From the NCBI GenBank assembly GCA_000711775.1, contig ARYC01001566.1, positions 1 through 64,000 on the forward strand: DNA of 64,000 nt. Direction: 5' to 3'. The notes under the pieces are model-generated. The model was not told where the DNA came from, searched no databases, and worked only from the letters and a program-made list of their open reading frames with translations. The DNA comes from Oxytricha trifallax. Its lineage: Eukaryota; Ciliophora; Spirotrichea; Sporadotrichida; Oxytrichidae. Below, one piece after another: positions 1 to 10,454 of the stretch (position 1 is its first letter; every line of letters begins with the position of its first letter). A program made the translations under genes and the position numbers.

Positions 1-1480
1 GATGCAAGGAACAAAAGTAAACACTTTAAGCAGGTGGGATTTCGAATAGCTTCAAAAGTTATAGGCCTCAACAGAATCCATAGCTTTATGTGAAATTCTT
101 TTTCTGGGGTTTGAGGTCACTTTAAGATTCACCCAAAGAAAGGTATGACTGAAATGTGCTACGTGGTTCCTACACACCATGCTTTGGATGTAAGGAACAA
201 AAGTAAACACTTTAAGCAGGTCGGATTTCGAATAGCTTCAAAAGTTATAGGCCTCAACAGAATCCATAGCTTTATGTGAAATTCTTTTTCTGGGGTTTGA
301 GGTCACTTCAAGATTCACCCAAAGAAAGGTATGATTGAAATGTGCTACGTGGTTCCTACACACTTAGCTTTGTAAATCACGAAGCAAGGAATAAAATTAA
401 ACACTTTAAGCAGGTCGGATTTCGAATAGCTTCAAAAGTTATAGGCCTCAACAGAATCCATAGCTTTATGTGAAATTCTTTTTCTGGTGTTTGAGGTCAC
501 ATCAAGATTCACCCAAAGAAAGGTATAATTGAAATGTGCTACGTGGTTCCTACACACCTAGCTTTGTTAATCACGATGCAAGGAACAAAAGTAAACACTT
601 TAAGCAGGTCGGATTTCGAATAGCTTCAAAAGTTATAGGCCTCAACAAAATCCATAGCTTTATGTGAAATTCTTTTTCTGGGGTTTGAGGTCACTTCAAG
701 ATTCACCCAAAGAAAGGTATGATTGAAATGTGCTACGTGATTCCTACACACCTAGCTTTGGATGCAAGGAACAAAAGTAAACACTTTAAGCAGGTCGGAT
801 TTCGAATTGCTTCAAAAGTTATAGGCCTCAACAAAATCCATAGCTTTATGTGAAATTCTTTTTCTGGGGTTTGAGGTCACTTCAAGATTCACCCAAAGAA
901 AGGTATGACTGAAATGTGCTACGTGATTCCTACACACCAAGCTTTGGATGCAAGGAACAAAAGTAAACACTTTAAGCAGGTCGGATTTCGAATAGCTTCA
1001 AAAGTTATAGGCCTCAACAGAATCCATAGCTTTATGTGAAATTCTTTTTCAGGGGTTTGAGGTCACTTCAAGATTCACCAAAAGAAAAGTATGATTGAAA
1101 TGGGCTACGTGGTTCCTACACACCTAGATTTGTTAATCACCATGCAAGGAAAAAAAGTAAACACTTTAAGCAGGTCGGATTTCGAATAGCTTAAAAAGTT
1201 ATAGGCCTCAACAGAATCCATAGCTTTATGTGAAATTCTTTTTCTGGGGTTTGAGGTCACTTCAAGATTCACCCAAAGAAAGGTATGACTGAAATGTGCT
1301 ACGTGGTTCCTACACACCAAGCTTTGGATGCAAGGAACAAAAGTAAACACCTTAAGCAGGTCGGACTTCGAATAGCTTCAAAAGTTATAGGCCTCAACAG
1401 AATCCATAGCTTTATGTGAAATTCTTTTTCTGGGGTCTGAGGTCACTTCAAGATTCACCCAAAGAAAGGTATGATTGAAA
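1..1480. repeat. tandem satellite array, about 8 units
   Basis: Eight head-to-tail copies of one unit begin near 1, 187, 380, 575, 761, 947, 1140 and 1327. Spacings are 186, 193, 195, 186, 186, 193 and 187 bases. The two unit lengths differ by a short insert after the AGCTTTG word (TTAATCAC-like). Copies differ by only a few percent, so the array is young or homogenised. The window starts inside the array, and its right end is cut by a TBE transposon at 1482. Open frames across it are chance results of the repeat. Satellites of this kind are typical of germline-limited ciliate DNA. Confidence 0.95.
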
Positions 1481-1481
1481 T

Positions 1482-1557
1482 AAAACCCCAAAACCCCTTA
1501 GTGAGGTTTATAAGTGCTTTGATTTGTAGGGTATAGTTGGGGTCTTATTGGGGTTAG
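1482..1557 (+). repeat. left terminal inverted repeat of TBE copy A
   Basis: About 76 bases that match the reverse complement of 5511-5586 almost base for base. It starts with two C4A4-type telomeric units and continues through GTGAGGTTTATAAGTGC. The outermost C found at the right end is T here. Confidence 0.93.
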
Positions 1558-1619
1558 TGTAGAAAGTGCAGGTTTTATGTGAATTTTAGGTATATTTAAT
1601 AATTATTAGGCGATTTAAC

Positions 1620-3080
1620 TCAAACAAATTTTATCTGCTTGTCTTTATTGTATCTCTTGAATCTTGCTCTCTATAGTGGTTCGAGTATATCGTCTAAGGA
1701 TTATCTTGGATATGATGGTGCTCTTACAATTATCATGTCTACAATCTGTTTGATTTCTTTGCAGATATCGTCCTGATTTATATGCTTACTCGCTAAACTT
1801 ATTGATTATTTCTCTTATTTGGTACCATAGTAAGACATGCATTCCATGTCACTCTCTAAAATTATAGCAGCTACTGCCCATACATCCCACTAAACTGATC
1901 CATTCGTCCACTTCTCTCTTATTGGGAAGTAGCCAGGAGTGCCAAGAACCTTTGCTAAAGTTACTATCTCTTATCTTAAGGCTCTATTGAAATCGATAAC
2001 TACGACTTCTAAAGGGCAGAGGTTCAGCATTACATTTTCAGGTTTCAAATCTCTATGAACATATCCAAGTTCATGCAACTCCTTGACACCCTATATCATA
2101 TCTGATAGTATATCATTCAAATCATCTGGGTATCTGTTATGATATAAATAATCTCTCAGAGTCATTTCATATTTCTTAAGTCTCAGTGCGATAAAACCAT
2201 AGCTTAAAATAACACCATCTAGCTTAAGCAAGTTCTTGCAATCTTTTCTCTATGCCTCTCTAAGAATCATATATTCGTTAGCAAACTCATTTTAGTATTG
2301 CTCGTTCTTAAGGAGATAGCTGAAAGGGTACACCTTGTATGCATACTCATCAACCACTATAAGCTTTGCTTTGTTAGGAACACTTATATGCAAGTAATTC
2401 TCAATACAACCACTTAGATTAATTGCATTCAATGCAGGAATGCTCATAGCTTTTGCTTGGAAGCATGCTAGAATTGTATTGCCTGCAGGTTAGTTCATCG
2501 ATTCTTATCTTTTCTGTCTCTTGAGCTTCTCCTGTAACTCTCTTTAAGATTCGAGAGTATTTGATTTTCTTTTAGCTGGCACAAGTTTTTGTGTCTCTTA
2601 ATCTTAAATCAAGAATTCACTGAGGTGATGCTTTTGCATGTGCTTCTTAACTTTTGCAGAGTGAGTATAAGACTTATTACAAGTTGTGCATTAGTACCTT
2701 CCATCCACTTTCTCATGCTTGAAATATATCTTGGCTTTGCCAGAGTGTACCTCTTTAAGGTGTCTCTTCAAGCTTTGTTCTGTTGAGAAATGATTCTAAC
2801 AGTCTTAACATAAAAATGTTTTTATCTTTTCGATTGGTTGCTGTTCTTTTAGCTCCTCAACATAATCAATTTAAGTTTAAACCCCTATCTCTGCGCTCTC
2901 CCTCTGGTTTAATACTTCTATGATAAAAACCTCTGCTTCAAATTCAAGAGCTCTTAGCTCTACCTCCCTCTCAACATAAATGATTTCAGGCTTTTTAGTG
3001 GAGCCAAAGTTGAGCATTGATTGACCTGCTCCTAAAAGTGCTGCTCTACGATTTAAGTTGACCGCCATGTTTAAATTCAA
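1620..3080 (-). CDS. TBE 57-kDa zinc-finger/protein-kinase protein, intact
   Basis: An uninterrupted frame of about 486 codons from ATG (3078-3080; a second ATG lies at 3066) to TGA at 1620, if TAA and TAG are read as Gln. I checked for in-frame TGA across the whole span and found none. The predicted size, near 57 kDa, matches the known TBE protein. Two C2H2 fingers lie at about residues 80-145 (CQDC...HLKEVH and CTTC...HMQKHH). A kinase-like domain follows, with HRDLKPEN near residue 343 and IDFNRAL where DFG is expected; the Asn in place of Gly is unusual. A substrate-lobe WDVWA motif comes next. It is transcribed divergently from the 22-kDa gene. Its cellular role is unknown; a part in transposition or in host signalling is inference. 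Confidence 0.9.
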
Positions 3081-3631
3081 ATTTAAATTTCTATTATAAA
3101 GATCTTAAAACCTCTATAGCTATATCTGGACTATATAGGAGTTGCAACAGCATTAATGATGGTTTTATCTAAGCTCTAAGACTTCATATTTATACTCAGT
3201 TTATAAGTATAATTTTCGTAATTTTACTCTTAATAATTTTGATTCTGGTACCAACTCAGATAAAGTTCAGGTTGGTACTGGTACCAATTAAGTTTTAAAC
3301 CAGATTGGAACTTTTCCATTAAAACCTCACTGGATTAAAACTAGGTACTAATTAAGTTTTGGTACTATTAAATTGGTACCAATTAAATTTAAACGAATTT
3401 AGTACCGGTACTAATCAAATTTAACAAATTTAGTACTAATTTAATGGAACTAAATTGATAAAAATGGAGCTCCATCTCTGAAGTTTGTTACAGCTTCTGC
3501 CAGCTTTCTCCACGTATCTTACCAGGTGACCTCCTATAAGATGCCCATATTTAATAATAAGATTTTTAACAGTAGGATCAAGAACTCTATATATTAAAAT
3601 TTGAAATTCAATAACAAGAGAAGGAACAAGG
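3081..3631. promoter_or_regulatory. divergent intergenic region with GGTACC/AATTAAGTTT repeats
   Basis: About 550 bases separate the 57-kDa gene (minus) from the 22-kDa gene (plus) and should hold both promoters. From about 3240 to 3460 it contains many short repeats built from GGTACC, TTGGTACTA and AATTAAGTTT/AATTTAA. TBE copy B has a similar set in the same place with a different core word. No defined promoter element is recognised. Confidence 0.5.
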
Positions 3632-4403
3632 ATGGAATCTATAAGTACTGCAATGAAGAGAGTTGAAGCTTAAGAAATGATCTCAAGATTTAGAAGCAAA
3701 GAAGATCTCTATCGATACCTCACTTAGCATGGTAAGCATATGACATATACTTAATCATATACTATAGTGGGTTTATTCCTTAAAACGATGGAAGGTACCA
3801 AAATCTCATTCCTAAAAGCGATAATCTGTGATGAGAAAAAAGCCTTCAAAAAAAATGAAATTAAGTGATAGAAATACCAAACTACCCAGAGATTTCAGTC
3901 ACTAATCTCTACGATGATGAGTTGGAAGTTTATCATCCTACCAAAAAACAACTCTCTAACAAACTTCCAGAAAGGAGCTTCTTCTTTGGTGTTCTTGGCA
4001 CTTTAAGAGAGAGCTATCTCAGAGAGATCATTGAAGCTCACAAGAAACGCTACTCTATTTCTCCTGAAGATTAAAAGAAGCAAGGCATACTAATAAGCGA
4101 GACCTGGCTTGCGGAGCTTAAGAAGCATCCATACCTCTCTAGTAAGCTTTGACACATAACTTTGTAGGGAAACCTGGAACTGGTATATTCCTAATGAAAG
4201 AGCATGCAAAGGTTCACAGAGAGAGAAAGTCATAGACTATTTATGAAGTGAGCAAGAGACTTTATAAAGATGTTTAAAAGCCAGAAGAAATGAACATAGA
4301 TGCAGGAGCTGGCACAAAGAGAAGAAATATAGGCCCAAGCAAGCCATAAGAAGAGGAGAAGAAAGAAAAGCCAAACCCCTTTATGGGTTAGTTTAATATG
4401 TGA
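3632..4403 (+). pseudogene. TBE 22-kDa protein gene, one frame change, one short intron
   Basis: The reading starts at ATG 3632 (M-E-S-I-S-T) and runs with Gln at TAA/TAG to about 3858, where one base appears to be missing compared with copy B. It resumes at 3865 with IPNYPEISVTNLYDD, then KLPER-FFFGVLGTL and a basic HKKRYSIS stretch. An intron of 26 bases at 4142-4167 restores the downstream frame, which matches copy B (GTGIFLMKE...HRERKSQ) and ends at TGA 4401-4403. A second GT-AG stretch of 36 bases at 3732-3767 may also be an intron. The protein function is not known. The gene ends 6 bases from the convergent transposase stop. Confidence 0.8.
4142..4167 (+). other. 26-base intron in TBE 22-kDa gene (copy A)
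   Basis: GTAAGCTTT...TTTGTAG. Without removal the frame meets TGA at once. With removal it continues in a sequence alignable with copy B. The same position carries an intron in copy B (9074-9099) and in the TBE-like element (41791-41820). Confidence 0.75.
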
Positions 4404-4409
4404 ACTTAT

Positions 4410-5484
4410 TCATTCATTTAAATCTAAAACTTATTTATAAACATTCATTCTTCCTTCTCTCGCACAAACTGTTGTCTTATCTATGCTTACTCTCTTGCAG
4501 CTACTCTGAATCAAGTCTACTGTATCTATAGGCAAGTCATGCATTAGGTGATATAGCAGCAGTTTCTTGTAGTGGGTCTGTTGTAGTTTTGATTTAACTC
4601 CAGTAGAATTCAATTCCATTAAATTAATGGCTATAAGGAACATTGTATACAGGAGTAATGTTTAACTCTTCATAAGCTTTCTTAGACTCCTTAGTCTTAT
4701 GAACTGAGAGGTTGTCAACAAACAGGATGATCTCTTAATCGTTGTATTTATCTCTCAGCTTATGTAGGAACTCTATGTACTACTCTCGCTTAATAGAGCG
4801 AGGATGAATAACATAACTTTCTAAGCCAGAGTCTTCACTAATACCTGCTAAAATTGCATGGGTTACAACCTTTACTTTCTAATCGTAGACTTCTATATTA
4901 TCATACTTCTTATACCAAGACTTATTAATAAAGGTGTTGAAGGTAAACACAGCTTCATCAGCGTGTATGAACTTGATGTTATTAGTAATAGCTCTCTGCA
5001 TTTAATCATATATATAGTTTAAATTATTACTATAAAATGGCACTGTAAAATCAATCACTCTCTTCACTCTGTTGACAGTCTTGAAAGTAATACCATTTCT
5101 TCTATAAATATTGGCTATAGTCTAAGGAGAGATACGCATGTCAGGAAACCTGCGATGAAACATCACAGCTCGCTAGTCTAATGGAAAGTGTGCCCAATAC
5201 TTCAAAGTCTTAGAGTCGCAGAGGAAGTCAATATGAGCCTGAGAGAACTTTTATTTTCTTGCAGGATGCGTTCAACAACCAGAATTAAAATGCTAAACAG
5301 CTAGCAAGCAGTGATACCTAACAGTTGAGGCACTCTTGCGTAATAACTTTGCTATAGCTGCATAATTTAGTACAGGTTTGGCTTAGTCTATATTAATACA
5401 CGTACCATACCTAAGCTTAAGCAGTAAATCTAAATATTACTCATCAAATATCGACCCTAAATTTCGCTAATTTCTATTTCTCAT
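4410..5484 (-). pseudogene. TBE 42-kDa DDE transposase, copy A, damaged
   Basis: Starts at ATG 5482-5484 and ends at TGA 4410-4412, about 355 codons, as expected for the 42-kDa Tc1/mariner/IS630-type TBE transposase. Recognisable catalytic blocks are a first block FIHADEAVF, a second block LFVDNLSVHKT and a third block PYSHQFNGIEFYW. Together these give the D, D and E of the catalytic triad. An in-frame TGA lies at 5272-5274 and the frame shifts near 4575, so this copy should not make full protein. Gln codons TAA/TAG are frequent. Confidence 0.85.
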
Positions 5485-5510
5485 TTTGTAAATTGGCCTA
5501 ATTTCTCTAC

Positions 5511-5586
5511 TAACCCCAATAAGACCCCAACTATACCCAACAAATCAAAGCACTTATAAACCTCACTAAGGGGTTTTGGGGTTTTG
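5511..5586 (-). repeat. right terminal inverted repeat of TBE copy A
   Basis: Reverse complement of 1482-1557, ending GGGGTTTTGGGGTTTTG, followed by ATT. Confidence 0.93.
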
Positions 5587-6010
5587 ATTATTGCAATTAA
5601 TCTTGCTCTGCTTAAACTCACAGATCTAATTTTTAAAATTTGAACTGCCGCCAATGTTGTCCTTGTTAATAAAATTTTTCTAAAACATCTTTTGTTTCCT
5701 ACTGAACCTTTAAATCCTAAAGTAATTTTCAAGCTCATTTTTAAAACCAGGTTCTTATCTTTTTTTGCAAACACCACTATTGGATCATCAATATAATCTC
5801 TTTTGGCTTCAACAAATAATGCTAACTAAGCACTAATGACAATTTTCTCCTCTAGTTCTACTTATTTTTCATCTTCATGATTACAGATTCTTTCAAGCGA
5901 CTTTTAATGTTCCGTATCCCACTATTGGTAATTCAACTTATACTTTAAATTTACTGTTTAAGGATTTCTTATCCTGGAAAGACACGTAGGAGCTATTCGT
6001 TATCTGATAA
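5587..6010 (-). CDS. piece of an unidentified protein-coding frame cut by TBE copy A
   Basis: About 140 codons on the minus strand have no TGA and use several in-frame TAA/TAG. The composition is protein-like, including ERICNHEDEKQVELEEK and FAKKDKNLVLKMSLKI. The frame runs straight into the right end of the TBE at 5586. The lower end is therefore the insertion point, and the upper end fades near 6010 into AT-rich DNA. I do not recognise a family. It may be a somatic-destined segment (MDS), a germline-limited gene fragment, or part of another element. Confidence 0.45.
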
Positions 6011-6149
6011 ATTACTATTAATCTATCTTAAAAATTAATATAAAGTTATTCTATTACTTGGAGTAGATATATATTTTGATTATTTAACTTTTTAATTAGA
6101 TTAATTCAAAATTTTAAACAAATTTGACCTAAGTCTTTATTTAAAATAG

Positions 6150-6570
6150 AAAGAATTTGAAGATATTGAAATTGATGAAGAAATAAATATAATTGAAAAG
6201 TAGTATAAATGTTGAAAATGCAATACTAAAGATGAAAATGATGTAACAAATCTGAAAATGCGGTACTAAAGATGAAAATTAATTACCAAATTTAAATTTA
6301 AGAACCAAAGTTGAATATACAGTATCAAAATTGTTTGAAAGGTCAAAATCAACTATGACAGCCTCAAAACGATTCTGGCACCCTTAAAACAATCATGTTT
6401 ATATTTAAACATAAACTCTCAAAATTTGGACTCTTGTGCAATTAACTTTCATCCTTGCACATTTGAAAACTAACTATTGATTCATACTAAATTCCTTTGT
6501 TATAAATAGAAATTGCAAAAATCAGGTTCTTCCTTATAAAATCAAATTTTTTATAGTTTTGTATCTAGTT
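6150..6570 (+). repeat. dispersed repeat R, copy 1
   Basis: Directly related to 11030-11400. Both contain short GTACCAAAGTTGAAA-like units, then AAAATCAACT, CTCAAAACGATTCTGG, and an end near TCTAGTTTTT. The two copies lie on either side of TBE copy B in the same orientation. Confidence 0.65.
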
Positions 6571-6689
6571 TATGCATATTCAAAAACCAAAACCCCTTAA
6601 TGAGGTTTATAAGTGCTTTGATTTTTAAGGAATTTGTCAGGGGTTGGTACTTATTTGCCATTTATTTAATTGATTAAGAGACTTTTGTT

Positions 6690-7820
6690 TTGTCTATAAA
6701 CTGCTTTATTCTTTGCCTAGCATCCTTTTCGCACCTGGTAGAGTAGTAATCTTTGCGAGGCATATCGCATTCTATTTTTATTACTGCTAAAGCCCACACA
6801 TCCCACTATAATTCTCCATCTCTCCAGTATTATCTTTCTGGATAATAGCCTGAAGTTCCCATAACAGTTCTAAACCTTGATACTTCCACACTTAATGCTC
6901 TGTTGAAATCAATTATTGCTACTCTTACAAGTGAAAAATTTATCATTATATTTTCTGGCTTCAAATTTCTGTGAACAAACCCTAACTTATGAAGCTCCCT
7001 GATACATTGTATGGTCTGGGTTGCTATTAATCCAGGCTGCTTTTGGTTTCTTTGATCAGTTATGAAGTCTCTAAGAGTCATTTCATATACTGGGAGTCTA
7101 AAAGCAACATGATCCCTGGCAAGGAAAACAACATCTAGCTTTATTAAGTAACTACACTCTTTAAACTATGCTTGAGTAAGTACTTGATGCTCATTTGTAA
7201 ACTCCATCTAATATTTATCATCACTTAATAGATAGTTGAAGGGGTAGACTTTTTATGCGTATTGATTATCATTGATAACTTTCTTATCAAAGGAGCCTTC
7301 TAAAATAAGTTAGTTTTAAAGTGAAGTGTCTAATTCAATTTAGGCAAGAACAGGAAAATTTTTGCATTGAATTTTAATCATAATCTTTGTGATTTCAGAT
7401 TCATGCAGGTTGCGTGATTTCCTCACATATTCTGATTCACTAGTTCGAACTCTACCACCTTCAAAGATTATCTAGCTTTTCTTTTGTTGAGTATGTTCAA
7501 TTCATCATGCTTTTCAACCTCTATTTCTTTCTTGTGAGCTTTTAAGAGATGCTTCCTTAAGTTTCTTGTGCGAGCATACTGCTTATGGCACTCAAACCAA
7601 TCATATTTTCATCGATTTTATCGTGCTCTAAGTATACAATGGGTTTGGCTTCTGTATGCTCCTTCATGTGCCTACACCATCTAGATTAATGAGCGAAATC
7701 TCTCTCACACTACTCACAAAAGTATAATCACAAAAGTATACTTCTACTTCTTCAGTTTATATTGGTATTACATTTATTACCTTTATCCTCATCTCTGTCT
7801 CATACAATCTTGTGTGCCAT
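6690..7820 (-). pseudogene. TBE 57-kDa zinc-finger/kinase gene, copy B, truncated
   Basis: Likely start ATG 7818-7820 (M-A-H-K-I-V). Finger and kinase parts are recognisable. The kinase motif reads HRNLKPEN (Asp to Asn at the catalytic position) followed by IDFNRAL. Compared with copy C, roughly 200 bases that encode the carboxyl end and its TGA are missing near 6660-6680. The amino-terminal finger region shows a short duplication (CTTTTGTGA-type) and frame changes near 7725. It is a dead copy. Confidence 0.8.
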
Positions 7821-8554
7821 TTATTTCTATTATTAATTTATATTTTAATAACAGAGACCTCATGTAATAGTTCTGGTAGTTCATTATGAGAGTTCATCTA
7901 ACAGCTTTCACACATTTTATTGCTGCCGTAAGTCTATTTTAGTTTGATGGAAGTGTTGCTATTTTCTCAAAATGTTATTGCTCATAATAAAATTTGAATT
8001 TTAAAATTTTTAAAACTGCCTCTATAACTTAAAGCTCAAATGAAAGCTTGCTGGCCTTAAAGTTTCAAGGGAAGTTCTTAGAGTATTAGAGAAGACATAT
8101 GAGTGTTAAGAGACGATCCAGCTCTAAATATAGGTGAGGAAGTAACCATTTATTCTTTCAATAATAAGTTAATTATAGCACGTGCCGATTTAGGAGGTGA
8201 CTAATTAAGTACGTACTGCTTAGGAGGTATTTTGTGATTTTATGATTAAAATTAGGTACTCCTAATTAAGTAATAGTTTTAATTAATGCTCCTAATTAAG
8301 TATTTGCCTTTAGGAGCTACTCTAATTAAGTAAGTACCAATTTAAATTTAAAAATATGAAACTAAAACAGTAGAAATTGATACGAATCTCTCAAATTTGA
8401 AACCAGTTCTCAAAAGCTTTTCCATATCCTTCTTAGAGGTTGACCTCCATTAGGATACCCATATTTAATAGTAAGTTTTACAGAGGTATATAATTTAAAT
8501 CACTGAACTTAAATTTTAGCATCACTTCTTAGATCTGCAAACAAGATTGAGTCA
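7821..8554. promoter_or_regulatory. divergent intergenic region of TBE copy B
   Basis: Lies between the divergent 57-kDa and 22-kDa genes. From 8180 to 8340 the block TTAGGAG plus CTAATTAAGTA recurs about five times in variants. Copy A has an analogous but different repeat set here. It is likely promoter DNA. No specific factor site is recognised. Confidence 0.45.
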
Positions 8555-9332
8555 ATGAATGATGCAATGAAAAGAGTGCAAGCACAAGAATTTATTCAAA
8601 GATAAAGAAGCAAGAAGGATATGAATCGCTACCTGGTCCAGCAAGGTAACGAACTCATAGTAACTCATCTTTATTATGTAGTTGGTTTGTTCCTTCCAAC
8701 GAGGAAGGTACTAAAATTTCATTTCTAAGAGCGATACTCTGCGAAGAAAAGAAAGCATTGAAAACTTAAGATGTAAAGTTTGCAGAGATTCCAAACTATC
8801 CAGAAATCTCAGTGACTAACTTATATGATGATGCAATGAACGACACAGAGGTTTCGCTGTACCTGCCTACTAAGAAACGGTTGTCAAATAAACTGCCTGA
8901 AAGAAACTATTTCTTTGGCATACTTGCAACAATTAAAGGTGATTACTTGAAAGAAATTATTCAAGAATCTCATAAGAAAAGGTACAGCATCTCTTCAGAA
9001 GATAAGGACAAACAAGGGATCAAGATAAGTGAGAGCTGGCTATCAGAGCTGCAGAAGCACCCTTATATTTCAAGTAAGATTTTTAGCTTAACTCTTTAGA
9101 AAAATCTGGTACTGGCATCTTCTTGATGAAGGAATAGAGCAAGCTTCACAGAGAGCGAAAGTCGCAGACAAAGTATGAAGTTAGCAAGAGACTTTATTCA
9201 AATATTTAGCCTCCAGAGTCAATGAACATAGATGCTGGAGCTGGCAGCAAGAGAAGAAACTTAGGAGGAGGGAAGCAAGAAATAGAAGAAAAGAAAGAGA
9301 AGCCAGCTCCCTCTAAAGAATTTTAAATGTGA
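8555..9332 (+). pseudogene. TBE 22-kDa protein gene, copy B, one frame change
   Basis: ATG at 8555; copy A's start aligns slightly upstream at a non-ATG codon. The frame breaks near 8702, where copy A has one more base. From there it runs through ALKTQDVKFAEIPNYPEIS, KLPERNYFFGILATIKG and SESWLSELQKHPYIS to the intron at 9074-9099. After it comes GTGIFLMKEQSKLHRERKSQ, with a TGA end at 9330-9332. A 36-base GT-AG stretch at 8646-8681 parallels one in copy A. Function is unknown. It is convergent with the transposase. Confidence 0.8.
9074..9099 (+). other. 26-base intron in TBE 22-kDa gene (copy B)
   Basis: GTAAGATTT...CTCTTTAG, same position and length as 4142-4167. Removal joins PYIS to K-S-G-T-G-I-F, in line with copy A. 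Confidence 0.75.
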
Positions 9333-9341
9333 CTTATATAT

Positions 9342-10454
9342 TCATTAACTTAACTACAAAACTTATTTATATACATTCACTCTCCCTTCTTTAGCACACT
9401 TTTAAACTTATTAATTATCTACTCTCTTCGCTGAACTTTTAATAAAGTCGACTGTTTCGATAGGTAGGTCATGCATCAAGTGGTATAGCAGGAGTTTCTT
9501 ATAATGACCTTTTAGTATGCCCCAATAGAATTAAATCCCATTAAACTGTGGGCTGTAAGGCACGTTGAACAATAGTGTTATTCTAAGTTGTTCATAACTC
9601 TTCCTTGTTTCTTTTGTCTTTTGAACAGAAAGACTATCAACAAATAGCATAATCTCTTATTCAGGGTTCTTCTCTCTCAGCTGCTCTAAGAACTTAATAT
9701 ACTACTCTGTCTTATTTGAGCAAGGATGAATAACATAAGTTTCCAAACCAGCATCCTCGCTAATGCCTCCAAGAATTGCCTTTGTTTAAACCTTGACTTT
9801 TTAGTCAAATACTTCTATATTACTATGTTTCTTAAACCAATATTACTAGATGAAAGTGTTGAAGGTAAACACAGGCTCTTCAGCATGTATAAACTTAATA
9901 TTAGGGTAGGTAGGTAAAAACATAAGGTAAAATAAACTAAGCTTAATATTATTCGATTAAACTCTCTGCATTTAATCATAAATATAATTTAAATTTTTGC
10001 TGTAAATGGCTGAGTGAAATCAATCACTCTCTTTAAACGATTCATACCTTTGTAAGAGATACCATTTCGTTTATAGATGTTATCTATAGATTAAGGAGAG
10101 ATTTTCAACTCAGAGAACAGACGACGAAACATAGTAGCTCGTTGATCGAGAGTGAAGTGAGCCCAATATATCAAAGTTTTTTTCATTAATAAGATCATCA
10201 ATATGCCGCTCTAGAAACTTTGACTTTCTCCTAGACTTACAATTCAAATTATAATTGCTTTAATTTCACATCCAACAAGCAGTGGGACCAAACAGTTGAT
10301 GGACTTCGCTTTAAAAGCAGTGCGATAGACTTATAGCTCAGTACTGGTTTGTCTTTTAACTGTATATATCACATCCATAGCGCAGTTTAAACACTAAATC
10401 TATATAATCTTCATCATAAATAGACCCTACAAAGTAATAATTTTAGTTTCGCAT
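9342..10454 (-). pseudogene. TBE 42-kDa DDE transposase, copy B, damaged
   Basis: ATG 10452-10454 to TGA 9342-9344. The third catalytic block is clear: PYSPQFNGIQFYWG, with Gln (TAA) where copy A has the catalytic Glu. The carboxyl end (HYKKLLLYHLMHDLPI) matches copy A. An extra segment of about 45 bases lies at 9907-9952, flanked by the near-duplicate A(A/G)CTTAATATTA, inside the region between the first and second catalytic blocks. There are further frame changes near 10340-10360 and in the helix-turn-helix part. Inactive. Confidence 0.82.

Larger units (their letters stand above)
1482..5586. mobile_element. TBE transposon, copy A (about 4.1 kb)
   Basis: The ends are inverted repeats that begin with AAAACCCCAAAACCCC, the spirotrich telomere repeat, which defines telomere-bearing elements (TBEs). 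Length (4.1 kb) and gene order match the family: a zinc-finger/kinase gene on minus, a 22-kDa gene on plus and a DDE transposase on minus. The kinase gene is open throughout. The 22-kDa gene and the transposase each carry frame damage. The left flank is satellite and the right flank is an unrelated coding-like stretch. The usual 3-base ANT duplication is not seen: ATT follows the right end, but the left end is preceded by AAA or AAT depending on where the first base is placed. TBE elements are cut out of the developing somatic nucleus. Confidence 0.93.

Noticed and set aside
1105-1350. 81-codon frame in the satellite, minus strand
   Set aside because: It is a product of the repeat sequence and recurs in part in every unit.
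1-1480. Regularly spaced repeats considered as a CRISPR array
   Set aside because: The repeats are full tandem units with no unique spacers, in a eukaryotic germline setting.
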